Origin: Corynebacterium sp. HMSC27B11
GTDB taxonomy: Bacteria; Actinomycetota; Actinomycetes; Mycobacteriales; Mycobacteriaceae
NCBI RefSeq assembly: GCF_001815985.1
Contig: NZ_KV823534.1
Coordinates: 12,309-76,308 of the forward strand
Direction of reading: 5' to 3'
Length of the DNA: 64,000 nucleotides
Shown: positions 37,938 to 45,268 of the stretch, in pieces
Layout of the letters: the number at the start of each line of letters is the position of its first letter
How positions within the stretch are numbered: the first letter of the stretch is position 1
The notes under the pieces: model-generated
Databases searched by the model: none
Seen by the model: only the letters and a program-made list of their open reading frames with translations
Told to the model about the DNA's origin: nothing
Program-made: the position numbers and the translations under genes

Positions 37938-37942
37938 GGAAA

Positions 37943-38044
37943 GCGGGCACTAACCACCCAGCTCCGCGGGCCACTGCGCCGCGGGCACTAACCACGCAGC
38001 TCCGCGGGCAACTGCGCCGCGGGCACTAATGACGCAGCTCCGCG
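37943..38044. repeat. 38-bp tandem repeat, 2.7 units, at the otsB 3' end
   Basis: Units 37943-37980 and 37981-38018 are 38 bp each and nearly identical (GCGGGCACTAACCACGCAGC core); a third partial unit (38019-38044) contains the stop codon and last codons of otsB. Read on the otsB strand, each copy repeats the gene end, including the TAG. The repeat fills the gap between the convergent ipsA and otsB. Confidence 0.9.
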
Positions 38045-38955
38045 AGCTGCTGGAGTGCGTCTCGAACGGCGAAGGGGCTGCCCAGGCTACGGGCTGCCGC
38101 GGTGGTGTCTGAGAGCCGGCCGCCCACGTGGACGCCGACGTCTGGGCGTGGCTGGGTCAGGGTGGCAAGGACGGTTTCGTCCGTGACGTCGTCGCCCAGG
38201 AAGAAGACCACGTGCTCCGGCAGCTGGGTGCGCAGGCCCGCCACGTAGCTGCCCTTTGTTGCGGTGGCCACGCTGAGTTCCAGGATGTCGCGCCCCCAGG
38301 TGACCTGCACCGGAACCGCCGGGGTGCTGCAGGTGGCCGCGAACTCCGCCAAGCGGTGATTCGCCTGCTCCGCGGCCTCAGGGCTGGCGGCCTGCCGGGT
38401 GTGCAGGCCCACCGAGTACGGCTTGTACTCCACCCACATGCCGGGGTTGGCTGCCGCGATCTGTTCGGCGTGGCTGCCCAGCTTCTTCAACACCTGCGCC
38501 TGAGCCGAGGAAGTGGAGTTCGCGGTAGCGTCCGTGGTGCTGCCGACGGCGTCCTCGCTCGAGGTGTCGGTGCCACCCGAGAGTGAGTCCTCCGCGCCGT
38601 GGGAGCCGACCAGGCGGATATCGTCCGGGCCCGGGCTTTCGAGTACCGGTAGGCCGGTGACCGCGGAGAGTTCGCGCAGCTGGCGGCCGGAGATGATGAG
38701 CACCGTTACGCCTGGGAGCCCGGCGAGCTCGTGCAGTGCCTCCAGCGCGCCGGGGACCGCGCGCACGTCGGTGGGGGAGTCCGAGAACTCCGCCAGCGTG
38801 CCGTCGAAGTCGACCGCGAGTAGGAGCCTCTCCGCCGCCGCGAGGTAGGAGAGATCCTCCGCGCCCAGAGTGTCGGGGCCCAGCTTGTTGGGATCCTGTT
38901 CCTTGGGACGCGGTGAGTTGGGGTCCTGCGGGTTCGGGGGCAGGCTAGCGGGCAT
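38026..38955 (-). CDS. otsB: Trehalose-6-phosphate phosphatase
   Basis: 309 residues; removes phosphate from trehalose-6-phosphate. HAD motifs: DFDGTLAEF with catalytic Asp49/Asp51, IISGR (motif II region) and GDDVTDE (motif IV). A Pro/Asn-rich N-terminal extension of ~30 residues and a Ser/Thr/Asp-rich insertion near residues 120-150 are atypical and probably surface loops. AAGGAG lies 8 nt before the ATG. It is last in the otsA - lipoprotein - otsB group. Trehalose feeds mycolate (trehalose mycolate) synthesis and osmoprotection. Confidence 0.92.
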   Translation of the reverse strand: MPASLPPNPQDPNSPRPKEQDPNKLGPDTLGAEDLSYLAAAERLLLAVDFDGTLAEFSDSPTDVRAVPGALEALHELAGLPGVTVLIISGRQLRELSAVTGLPVLESPGPDDIRLVGSHGAEDSLSGGTDTSSEDAVGSTTDATANSTSSAQAQVLKKLGSHAEQIAAANPGMWVEYKPYSVGLHTRQAASPEAAEQANHRLAEFAATCSTPAVPVQVTWGRDILELSVATATKGSYVAGLRTQLPEHVVFFLGDDVTDETVLATLTQPRPDVGVHVGGRLSDTTAAARSLGSPFAVRDALQQLAELRH

Positions 38956-39019
38956 TGGCGAGCTCCTTTAAGTGTTCTCTTCGCGGGGCCCGTGGCAGCC
39001 CCTGGGGGACGGGTACTGC

Positions 39020-39532
39020 CTAAGCGCGGGAGACCATGCTCAGCGACTTCGGGGTCTCCCACTCCGGGGCGTCCGGGTGGAATTGCTGCAGCCGCAGCGA
39101 GCGTCCACCGTCGCGGGTATAGGTCAGCGTCTGGTTCTCCATGACGTCACGAAGGCGCTCAGCGTTGCGCTCATCGCTCGGTGCGCACTGGGATTCGCCG
39201 CCGATTTCTTCGACGCTCAGCTGACCGACCTCCAGCTGGGATTCCTTCTCCCGCCATTGCACGTCGGCCTTGAGATTCAGGCAGCCGCTGGCCCCGGTCA
39301 GGGAGTCCTCACCAATGACCAGGAAGAGGCGGCCCTCCTGGGTCTCGGGCAGATCCGCCGGTGTCTCCGAGTCCTGGTAGATGCGTGTGACCTGCCATTG
39401 GGTCCAGCCCACCGGGGATTCGGACTCGCCGCAGGCGCTGAGCCCCAGTAGTCCGGCGGCAGCGAGGATGGCGGCACCCGCTCGGGCCGTCGTTCGGCCC
39501 CGGTGCGCTCCGCGGAAGTTTCCGAGTTCCAT
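39020..39532 (-). CDS. Small lipoprotein between otsA and otsB
   Basis: 170 residues from the ATG at 39532 with GGGAGGAA upstream; a longer open frame exists but lacks a ribosome site. A signal peptide ends in lipobox LSAC. The mature domain has GRLFLVIGEDSLTGASGCLNL and a second Cys (GGESQCAPS), resembling META/HslJ-type small beta domains, though this is tentative. The start overlaps the otsA stop by one base (TGATG), so translation is coupled. A role linked to trehalose or the cell envelope is only contextual. Confidence 0.75.
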   Translation of the reverse strand: MELGNFRGAHRGRTTARAGAAILAAAGLLGLSACGESESPVGWTQWQVTRIYQDSETPADLPETQEGRLFLVIGEDSLTGASGCLNLKADVQWREKESQLEVGQLSVEEIGGESQCAPSDERNAERLRDVMENQTLTYTRDGGRSLRLQQFHPDAPEWETPKSLSMVSRA

Positions 39533-41085
39533 CACTGTTCCTCCCCACCCGGGGACGTCGCGTCTGTGCGCAGTTCGGCCAGGAAGCTGTCCGCCCAGCG
39601 GTCGACGTCGAACTCGCGGACGTTCTCCCACATCTTCCGCATCCGCGCCCGGCGATCCGAAGGCTTGGAGGTCGCCGCCGCGAGGATGGTCTGCGAAAGT
39701 TGGGTTTTATCGTAAGGGTTGCACATGAACGCGCTGGTCAGCTGCGTGGCCGCACCCGTGAACTCCGAGAGCACCAGGGCACCCGTGCCATCCGAGTGGC
39801 AGGCTACGTACTCCTTGGCCACCAGGTTCATCCCGTCCTTCAGCGCGGTGACCAGCATGATATCCGCCGCCAGGTACAGCGCCACCAGCTTCTTGAAGGA
39901 CTGGTTATTGTGCACATAGCTGACCACCGGCCGGCCCATCGAGCCGTGCTTGCCGTTGATTCGGGAGACGATGCGCTCCACGTCCTTGCGGGTGGCCTGG
40001 TAGTCCTCCAGTCGCTCCCGCGAGGGGGTGGCCACCTGCACCATCGAGATGTCCTTGGCCTTGAGCCCGTGCTTCTTCAGCTCACCGGAGTCCAGCAGCT
40101 CCTCAAGAGCCAGCAGGCGCTGCACGATGCCCTTCGTATAATCCAGCCGGTCCACCCCGGCCATCAACACCTTCGGTGAGCCCAACTGCTGGCTCAAGTG
40201 CTGCGCTTTGGCCAGCGTCTCTGGCTGCTGGGCCTGTAGTTCGACGGCGGCGGAGTCCAAGGAAATCGGAAACACCCCGATGCGGGCTACATGCTCCTGA
40301 GCCTTGCCATCGACCTCGGCCGGAGCTTCGGCTGCGGCAGTACCGGTCGTCGAGGGATTCATGGTGCACCAGCCGATGACGAAGTTCTCCTCCGGGAGGC
40401 GGGCACCATTGACGAACTCGGCGTCGGTGGGGTCGTCGTAATGAACGTCGAAATCCAACGCGCGGAGCGTATGCAGGAAGTTCCGGGCGCTGTCCTGGGT
40501 CTGGAAACCGATGAGATCCGCGCCGAGCGTGCCAGCCAGCACCTCGCGGCGCCACGGAAGCTGGCGGAACAGCTCCGGGGCGGGGAAGGGGATGTGGAGG
40601 AAGAAACCAATCTTCAGATCCGGGCGCGCCTCGCGGATCATGCCGGGAACCAGGTGCAGCTGATAATCCTGCACCCACACCGTCGCACCGGGCGCGGCCT
40701 CCTTGATCGCCTTATCGGCAAAACGGCGGTTGACAGCGTGATAGCTGGCCCACCAGGAGCGCTTATAGCGCGGATGCACAATCAGGTCGTGGTACAGCGG
40801 CCACAGCCCCGCATTGGAGAAGCCCTCGTAGAACTCCTCGTAATCCGTCTCGGAGAGATTCACCGGGATCAGGTCGATGCCGGTCTTCTTGCGCGGAGGC
40901 ATCTCCTTGGACTTGACCTTCTTGGTCGTCCCCGGCCAGCCGATCCACGCGCCGTTATTGTGCTGCAGCACCGGCTTGAGCGCCGTGACGAGCCCGCCCG
41001 GGGAGGCGACCCACTTATCGTCGATCCGGTCGACGGGCAGACGGTTGGCGATAACAAGAAAATCCGAACCACCGTCGGTGGCCAT
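39532..41085 (-). CDS. otsA: Trehalose-6-phosphate synthase (GT20)
   Basis: 517 residues; transfers glucose from UDP/ADP-glucose to glucose-6-phosphate. Conserved segments: FLVIANRLPVDR at the N-terminus, SPGGLVTALKPVL, WVQDYQLHLVPGMIRE, FFLHIPFPAPELFRQLPWR, MAGVDRLDYTKGI, and LKDGMNLVAKEYVAC. A ~30-residue Thr/Ala/Glu-rich insertion near 240-270 is non-conserved. AGGAGG lies 4 nt before the ATG, and a LacI-type palindrome lies just upstream. Heads the otsA - lipoprotein - otsB unit. Confidence 0.95.
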   Translation of the reverse strand: MATDGGSDFLVIANRLPVDRIDDKWVASPGGLVTALKPVLQHNNGAWIGWPGTTKKVKSKEMPPRKKTGIDLIPVNLSETDYEEFYEGFSNAGLWPLYHDLIVHPRYKRSWWASYHAVNRRFADKAIKEAAPGATVWVQDYQLHLVPGMIREARPDLKIGFFLHIPFPAPELFRQLPWRREVLAGTLGADLIGFQTQDSARNFLHTLRALDFDVHYDDPTDAEFVNGARLPEENFVIGWCTMNPSTTGTAAAEAPAEVDGKAQEHVARIGVFPISLDSAAVELQAQQPETLAKAQHLSQQLGSPKVLMAGVDRLDYTKGIVQRLLALEELLDSGELKKHGLKAKDISMVQVATPSRERLEDYQATRKDVERIVSRINGKHGSMGRPVVSYVHNNQSFKKLVALYLAADIMLVTALKDGMNLVAKEYVACHSDGTGALVLSEFTGAATQLTSAFMCNPYDKTQLSQTILAAATSKPSDRRARMRKMWENVREFDVDRWADSFLAELRTDATSPGGEEQ

Positions 41086-41095
41086 CGTGCCTCCT

Positions 41096-41105
41096 GAAGC
41101 GCTTC
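41096..41105. promoter_or_regulatory. LacI-type palindrome upstream of otsA
   Basis: GAAGCGCTTC is a perfect 10-bp palindrome with the central CG step typical of LacI-family operators. It lies 10 bp before the otsA start codon. The ipsA gene is about 3 kb away, so IpsA is the obvious candidate to bind it. Confidence 0.4.
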
Positions 41106-41139
41106 CTAGGTGCCGATTATGGCACCAAGTGTACGCGGA

Positions 41140-41523
41140 CTACTGGGCCTTCTTCGTGGCCTTTTTCGTCGCCTTCTTAGCGGCCTTCTTGGTGCTCTTC
41201 TTCGCAGCCTTCTTCGTAGCCTTCTTGGTCGCCTTTTTCGCAGCCTTCTTGGTGCTCTTCTTGGCGGCCTTCTTTGCAGCCTTCTTCGTGGTCTTCCGGC
41301 TAGCCTTCTTCGTGGCGGCCTCGTTGGCCTCCAGCTCTTCGACGACCTTGCGGTGGATCAGGCCATCCGGCTCGACACCCAGCATGCTCATCAGGGTCAC
41401 GCCGTCCAGGAAGTCCTCGGCATAGGTGGCAACGATCCGCTGGGCGGCGAGAGCGGTTTCCACCGGTACGGCGTGCAGAGACTCGGCGCTAGCTGGACGA
41501 TTGTCTGTGACCTTTGGGGGCAC
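41140..41523 (-). CDS. Histone H1-like protein with Lys/Ala repeat tail
   Basis: 127 residues from a GTG at 41523; AAAGAGG lies 6 nt upstream of it, whereas the ATG at 41529 directly abuts that site. The N-terminal ~65 residues are a small conserved domain (ALAAQRIVATYAEDFLDGV). The last ~55 residues consist of repeated KKAAKK/KKATKK/KKSTKK blocks like eukaryotic H1 and mycobacterial HupB tails. It probably binds DNA or another polyanion; function is unproven. In C. glutamicum a similar gene sits between otsA and thrE by my recollection. Confidence 0.75.
   Translation of the reverse strand: MPPKVTDNRPASAESLHAVPVETALAAQRIVATYAEDFLDGVTLMSMLGVEPDGLIHRKVVEELEANEAATKKASRKTTKKAAKKAAKKSTKKAAKKATKKATKKAAKKSTKKAAKKATKKATKKAQ
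41150..41310 (-). repeat. Coding repeat for the Lys/Ala tail
   Basis: Degenerate 12-15-bp units (GCCTTCTTGG-type on the plus strand) repeat through the 3' half of the gene. They are prone to copy-number change in frame. Confidence 0.7.
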
Positions 41524-41617
41524 TGGCATCCTCTTTCACGAAAACTCTTGAACTGGCGGTGGGCTTTGACGGTGAATCAAAAACTCGTTGCCTGGTAACG
41601 GGCCTATTCTACGCTAA

Positions 41618-43345
41618 TCAGTCCCGGCCGTGTTCGGAGCCCGCAGCTGAGCCACCGTCGCCGGCCAGCCCCTGCTGGGCCGAGGAATCGACCTGCTCTT
41701 GCGGTTGCTGTTGTGCCTGCTTCTCGCTCTCCCGGATCTTCGCGAGCTTGCGGCGTTGCCTCGTCCGCAGCAGGGAGTCGATGCTCCACAGGGATCGGGT
41801 GCCCTCCCGCTTGCGGCTCATCCGCGGCACCGAGCGGTCCATAGGGTGCTGGTCCAGGGGGTGTGCCGCATGGTTGCCGTGCCGGCGCCGCGGTCGGCGT
41901 TCGCGCACCGCAATGCGGGGGCGGCGCAGGCCGTACTCCCGATGCAGGATGCGGGGGCGGCGCAGGCGGCGGGCCACCCACTCGCCGAAAACCACGCCGG
42001 CGGCCAGCGTCGTCGCCGTCGCCGCAGCCAACGCCAGGTTCGACATACCGATGACCAGCTTGTCCTGCAGGATCGAGGACATCCCCCGGTACAGCGCCAG
42101 GCCGGGCAGGAAGGGGGTGATGCCCGCCGCCGCGGTGATCTGCGGCGGCACCATGTACCGGCGGGAGAGCAGACCACCGGTCATGCCCACCAGAATCGCA
42201 GCGGCCGCAGCTGGCATCATCGTGGAGCTCTCTGCCAGCGCCTGGACGATATTGTGCGCGATGGAGGCCACCAGTGCCGTGGCGGCGGCGACCACCGTCG
42301 CGCGCCGCTCCGTAAAGCAGGCGAGGCAGAAGAAGACCGTCGCCGCCGCGCCCGAGAGCACACGCACCGTCGTCCCACCGAGTACGCCTGAGGTGGTGGA
42401 CACGTCCAGGGGTGTCATGTCGATGCCGACCATGTGGACGAACTGCAGGGCCGCGCCGATGCCGGCGATGATCGCGCCCGTGTTCAGCACGGTCTCGAAG
42501 AAGCGGGCAGAGGCAGTGACCGGCGCCCCCGTCACCGCGTCCTGGAGCGCCTGGACCAGCGTCAATCCCGCCAGCTGCGCGACGATACAGGACGCCACCA
42601 CCAGTGAGGGAGGGAAGTACCAGCCACGCTCCGTCGCGAATTGCGTGACCACCGCGGCGGGCAAAACCGCGATGAAGCCGCCTAGGAAGTTCTGGTAGAA
42701 CTCCGGCAGCGACTTCGACGCCAACCACGCGGTTGAGAACATGATGAACAGGGTCGTGATCGTCGCGACGAAAGCGACGGCGTAGCCACCGCCCAGCAAC
42801 AGGGCGATGGAGAAGGCGAAACCACCCCAGGAGAGCAAAGCCCAACGGGTGCGGAACGGCAGCGGGCTGCGCTCGATCTCGGCGAGAATCTGCTCCGCGG
42901 TATCCAGCGGGGTGGCGCCCGCGATGATGGAACGCACCAGCCGGTCGATCTCCGTGAGGCGGGAAAAGTTCGTGCTCAGGGTCTTCACGACCCGGAAGGC
43001 AGACACGGGGCTGCGGGACTCGTCGTTGTGGGCGTACACGGTGATGGTGTTCAGCGTGATGTCCACGTGCGTGTAGTGCAGGCCATACGCGGCGGCGATC
43101 GCCTTGATCTCCGCCTTCGCGTCCGAGTTGCCGGTGCCGGCGGCCAGCAGTTGGTCCCCGATGCGTGCGGCAAGGTTCAGTACGCGGTGGATTTCCTCCG
43201 GGTCCGTGAGGTTCACCGGGGCCAGCGGCGTCGGCGGCGGCGCTAACCGAATCCCGTCGATGGTCGCGCGATTGCCGGTAAAGAGCATGTCGCTGGCGCG
43301 TCGGGCGAACCGTGCTAGATAATTTGCCACAACCACACCGTACAC
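41618..43345 (-). CDS. thrE: Threonine/serine exporter
   Basis: 575 residues. The N-terminal soluble domain (residues ~45-170; YGLHYTHVDITLNTITVYA) and the ~10-helix membrane domain (GGFIAVLPAAVVTQFA; QDAVTGAPVTASARFFETVL; ITPFLPGLALYRGM) match C. glutamicum ThrE throughout. It exports Thr and Ser by proton antiport. A GTG at 43345 with GGGAGAGGG 6-7 nt upstream is the start; an ATG at 43288 lacks a site. The C-terminal ~110 residues are basic then Gln-rich, and longer than in C. glutamicum (489 aa). Confidence 0.93.
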   Translation of the reverse strand: MYGVVVANYLARFARRASDMLFTGNRATIDGIRLAPPPTPLAPVNLTDPEEIHRVLNLAARIGDQLLAAGTGNSDAKAEIKAIAAAYGLHYTHVDITLNTITVYAHNDESRSPVSAFRVVKTLSTNFSRLTEIDRLVRSIIAGATPLDTAEQILAEIERSPLPFRTRWALLSWGGFAFSIALLLGGGYAVAFVATITTLFIMFSTAWLASKSLPEFYQNFLGGFIAVLPAAVVTQFATERGWYFPPSLVVASCIVAQLAGLTLVQALQDAVTGAPVTASARFFETVLNTGAIIAGIGAALQFVHMVGIDMTPLDVSTTSGVLGGTTVRVLSGAAATVFFCLACFTERRATVVAAATALVASIAHNIVQALAESSTMMPAAAAAILVGMTGGLLSRRYMVPPQITAAAGITPFLPGLALYRGMSSILQDKLVIGMSNLALAAATATTLAAGVVFGEWVARRLRRPRILHREYGLRRPRIAVRERRPRRRHGNHAAHPLDQHPMDRSVPRMSRKREGTRSLWSIDSLLRTRQRRKLAKIRESEKQAQQQPQEQVDSSAQQGLAGDGGSAAGSEHGRD

Positions 43346-43411
43346 AAGACCCTCTCCCGCACTTGAGGTGATGGTGGGTCTAAAAATTCGTGGGCTCTCG
43401 TGGTGGGCTGC

Positions 43412-43417
43412 TACTCT
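43412..43417 (+). promoter_or_regulatory. -10 box of the tRNA-Thr promoter
   Basis: TACTCT lies 35 bp before the mature tRNA, giving a short 5' leader. This is the best TANNNT box in the divergent thrE/tRNA gap. Confidence 0.35.
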
Positions 43418-43452
43418 TTAAGCGCTCATGCCTCGTACGGGGTGTTGGGTGT

Positions 43453-43525
43453 GCCGAAGTGGCGCAATTGGCAGCGCAACGCACTTGTAATGCGTAGGTT
43501 GCGAGTTCGAGTCTCGTCTTCGGCT
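43453..43525 (+). tRNA. tRNA-Thr (anticodon UGU)
   Basis: 73 nt. The acceptor stem GCCGAAG/CTTCGGC is perfect; the D-stem is GCGC/GCGC-like with loop AATTGGCA. The anticodon stem is ACGCA/TGCGT around the loop CTTGTAA, giving anticodon TGT (reads ACA), and the T-arm is GCGAG-TTCGAGT-CTCGT. The discriminator base is T. CCA is not encoded. Confidence 0.95.
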
Positions 43526-43530
43526 CAGTG

Positions 43531-43558
43531 AAAGGCTCCGGGAAACCGGGGCCTTTTT
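43531..43558 (+). terminator. Terminator after tRNA-Thr
   Basis: AAAGGC...CCGG pairs with CCGG...GCCTTT and is followed by a T-run (TTTTTCTTT), a clear intrinsic terminator 5 nt after the tRNA. Confidence 0.9.
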
Positions 43559-43927
43559 CTTTATGCCTTGGCTCTTGCTCCGGGGTGCGCCCGGGAGGCC
43601 GTGCGGGTGGCGGGGATAAGTCGTTGGTGGTTTGGGGAATTCAATAAAAGGGGAGGAAGGGAGAGTGTCGGAATGGTGACTTTTCAAACAAAATAAAAAT
43701 TAACTCCAGTTTTGCCCCCTATTAACCCGAAATATAACTGCGGTTGGATAAGGGTTTCTCTAATTAGACCCAAATGGGGGATATTTATATCCCCGCTGGC
43801 ACGAGACTGTTTTGGCGCTATTCTTCTGCTGTGTGTTCGCGTCGTGAAATGGCGTTAGATATTTTTCCGGCGCGGCCTTCTTTTCAGAAGTAATAATTCA
43901 CCCCACGCGTAATGTGAAAGCCTTTTC
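43559..43927. other. 369-bp AT-rich intergenic region before the phosphatase pair
   Basis: No gene is seen. From about 43680 to 43920 the DNA is markedly AT-rich compared with its surroundings. It contains a palindrome GGGGATA-TTTA-TATCCCC (43777-43794) and several AT stretches suitable as promoters for the PAP2 gene. A PhoR-type 8-bp direct repeat was looked for and not found. Confidence 0.5.
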
Positions 43928-45268
43928 ATGCCTCAATTGACCGCAATTCGCCCGTCGCGCTCGAATAAGATCGCCGCCCGCGCGGCTGCAGCAGCCCTCG
44001 CCGCCACCCTCGCCGGCGGCATCGCCGCGAGCCCGGCAGCCACCACCGCGGCGCTCGCCGCTCCGGCCGCCTCCTCCCAGGCCGGTACCGCACCTCGAGG
44101 CAACCTGCTGCCGGAAAGCTCCGCCACCGGATCCGTCCAGCTCCCCGGCTCCTACGACCCCGCCCCCCACAACGGCGCCCCGCAGCCGCAGGCCTTCCCG
44201 GCCTCCGAGTATGGCTGGTACCTGTCGGACCTCAGCTCCCACCCTTATGGCAACTACGTCACCCTCATCGACGGCTTCAATGACCTGCGGGCCAAGCACC
44301 CGGACGTCATGAAGTCCAACCTTGACCAGGTCGCCGAGATCAACAACAACGCCCCCGCCGCCCGGATCGCCCAGGCCCAAGAGGATGCCGCGACCTCCAA
44401 GGAAGGTGTGCTCCGCATCTTCGCCGACGCCTTCGGTGAGGAGCTCGGCGAGCACTTCCGCCAGGCGCTGAAGGAGCACCGTCTTCCCAAGACCCAGATG
44501 CTTTTCGGCGGTGCCACCGCACGCGCCGGGGGAGTGGCTTCCTCCACCTTCATTGAGAAGACCTACTACAACAACGACCGCCCGTTCGTTGCCGCCCCGG
44601 AGAGGATCACCAAGCACAACCTGCCGGGCAAGGACTTCTACAGCACCTCGAAGTCCTTCCCCTCCGGGCACACGAACCAATCCACCTGGACTACCACGCT
44701 GCTGTCCTACATGCTCCCCGAGTTCGCTCCACAGCTGCTCGCCCGCGGCGCCGAGGGTGGCTACTCCCGCGTGGTCTTGGGCGTGCACTACCCGCTGGAT
44801 GTCATTGGTGGCCGCATGGTCGGCACCGCTGCTGCCGCGGACCGAATGAACGACCCCCGCATGCGCGCCAACCTGGATGCTGCCGCCCAGGAGATCCGTG
44901 CTGAGCTCGAGTGGCGCTGCGGCGACACCCTCGCCAACTGCGCACAGAAGCAGGCCGAGGCCGGTAAGGGTTACAACCCAGAATCCGTGGATCGCTACAC
45001 CGAGTTGATGAATTACGGCTTCACCCCGGTCTACTCCGAGTCCGCCCCGATGGTGGTCCCGCAGGCCGCGCCCGCCCTGCTGCTGGGTAAGTACCCGAAC
45101 CTCTCCCACGCCCAGCGCGCCGAGATCCTCCGCCAGACTGCCGGTCCGGCCGGCTACCCGCTGGATAAGCAGGGCCCGGAGGGTTCCTGGCAGCGACTCA
45201 ACCTGGCCAAGGCTCTCAGCGCCACGGTCACCATCTCCGACGACGGCTCCGTGGAGGTGGCTGGCTAA
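43928..45268 (+). CDS. Secreted PAP2-type acid phosphatase
   Basis: 446 residues. A signal peptide (about 1-44, Ala-rich, with ALAAP cleavage) indicates export. The PAP2 motifs are present: KTYYNNDRPF (motif 1, K-X6-RP-like), PSGHT (motif 2) and SRVVLGVHYPLDVIGG (motif 3, S-R-X5-H-X3-D). These form the phosphohistidine active site of class A acid phosphatases. It probably frees phosphate from organic esters outside the cell. Its TAA overlaps the ATG of phoD by one base. Confidence 0.9.
   Translation: MPQLTAIRPSRSNKIAARAAAAALAATLAGGIAASPAATTAALAAPAASSQAGTAPRGNLLPESSATGSVQLPGSYDPAPHNGAPQPQAFPASEYGWYLSDLSSHPYGNYVTLIDGFNDLRAKHPDVMKSNLDQVAEINNNAPAARIAQAQEDAATSKEGVLRIFADAFGEELGEHFRQALKEHRLPKTQMLFGGATARAGGVASSTFIEKTYYNNDRPFVAAPERITKHNLPGKDFYSTSKSFPSGHTNQSTWTTTLLSYMLPEFAPQLLARGAEGGYSRVVLGVHYPLDVIGGRMVGTAAAADRMNDPRMRANLDAAAQEIRAELEWRCGDTLANCAQKQAEAGKGYNPESVDRYTELMNYGFTPVYSESAPMVVPQAAPALLLGKYPNLSHAQRAEILRQTAGPAGYPLDKQGPEGSWQRLNLAKALSATVTISDDGSVEVAG

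Noticed and set aside
41150-41310. Non-coding minisatellite
   Set aside because: The repeats are in frame and encode the Lys/Ala tail of the H1-like protein.
43800-43927. PhoR box (CCTGTGAA repeats) before the PAP2-phoD pair
   Set aside because: Single GTGAA words occur (near 43845 and 43914) but not as an 11-bp-period pair.
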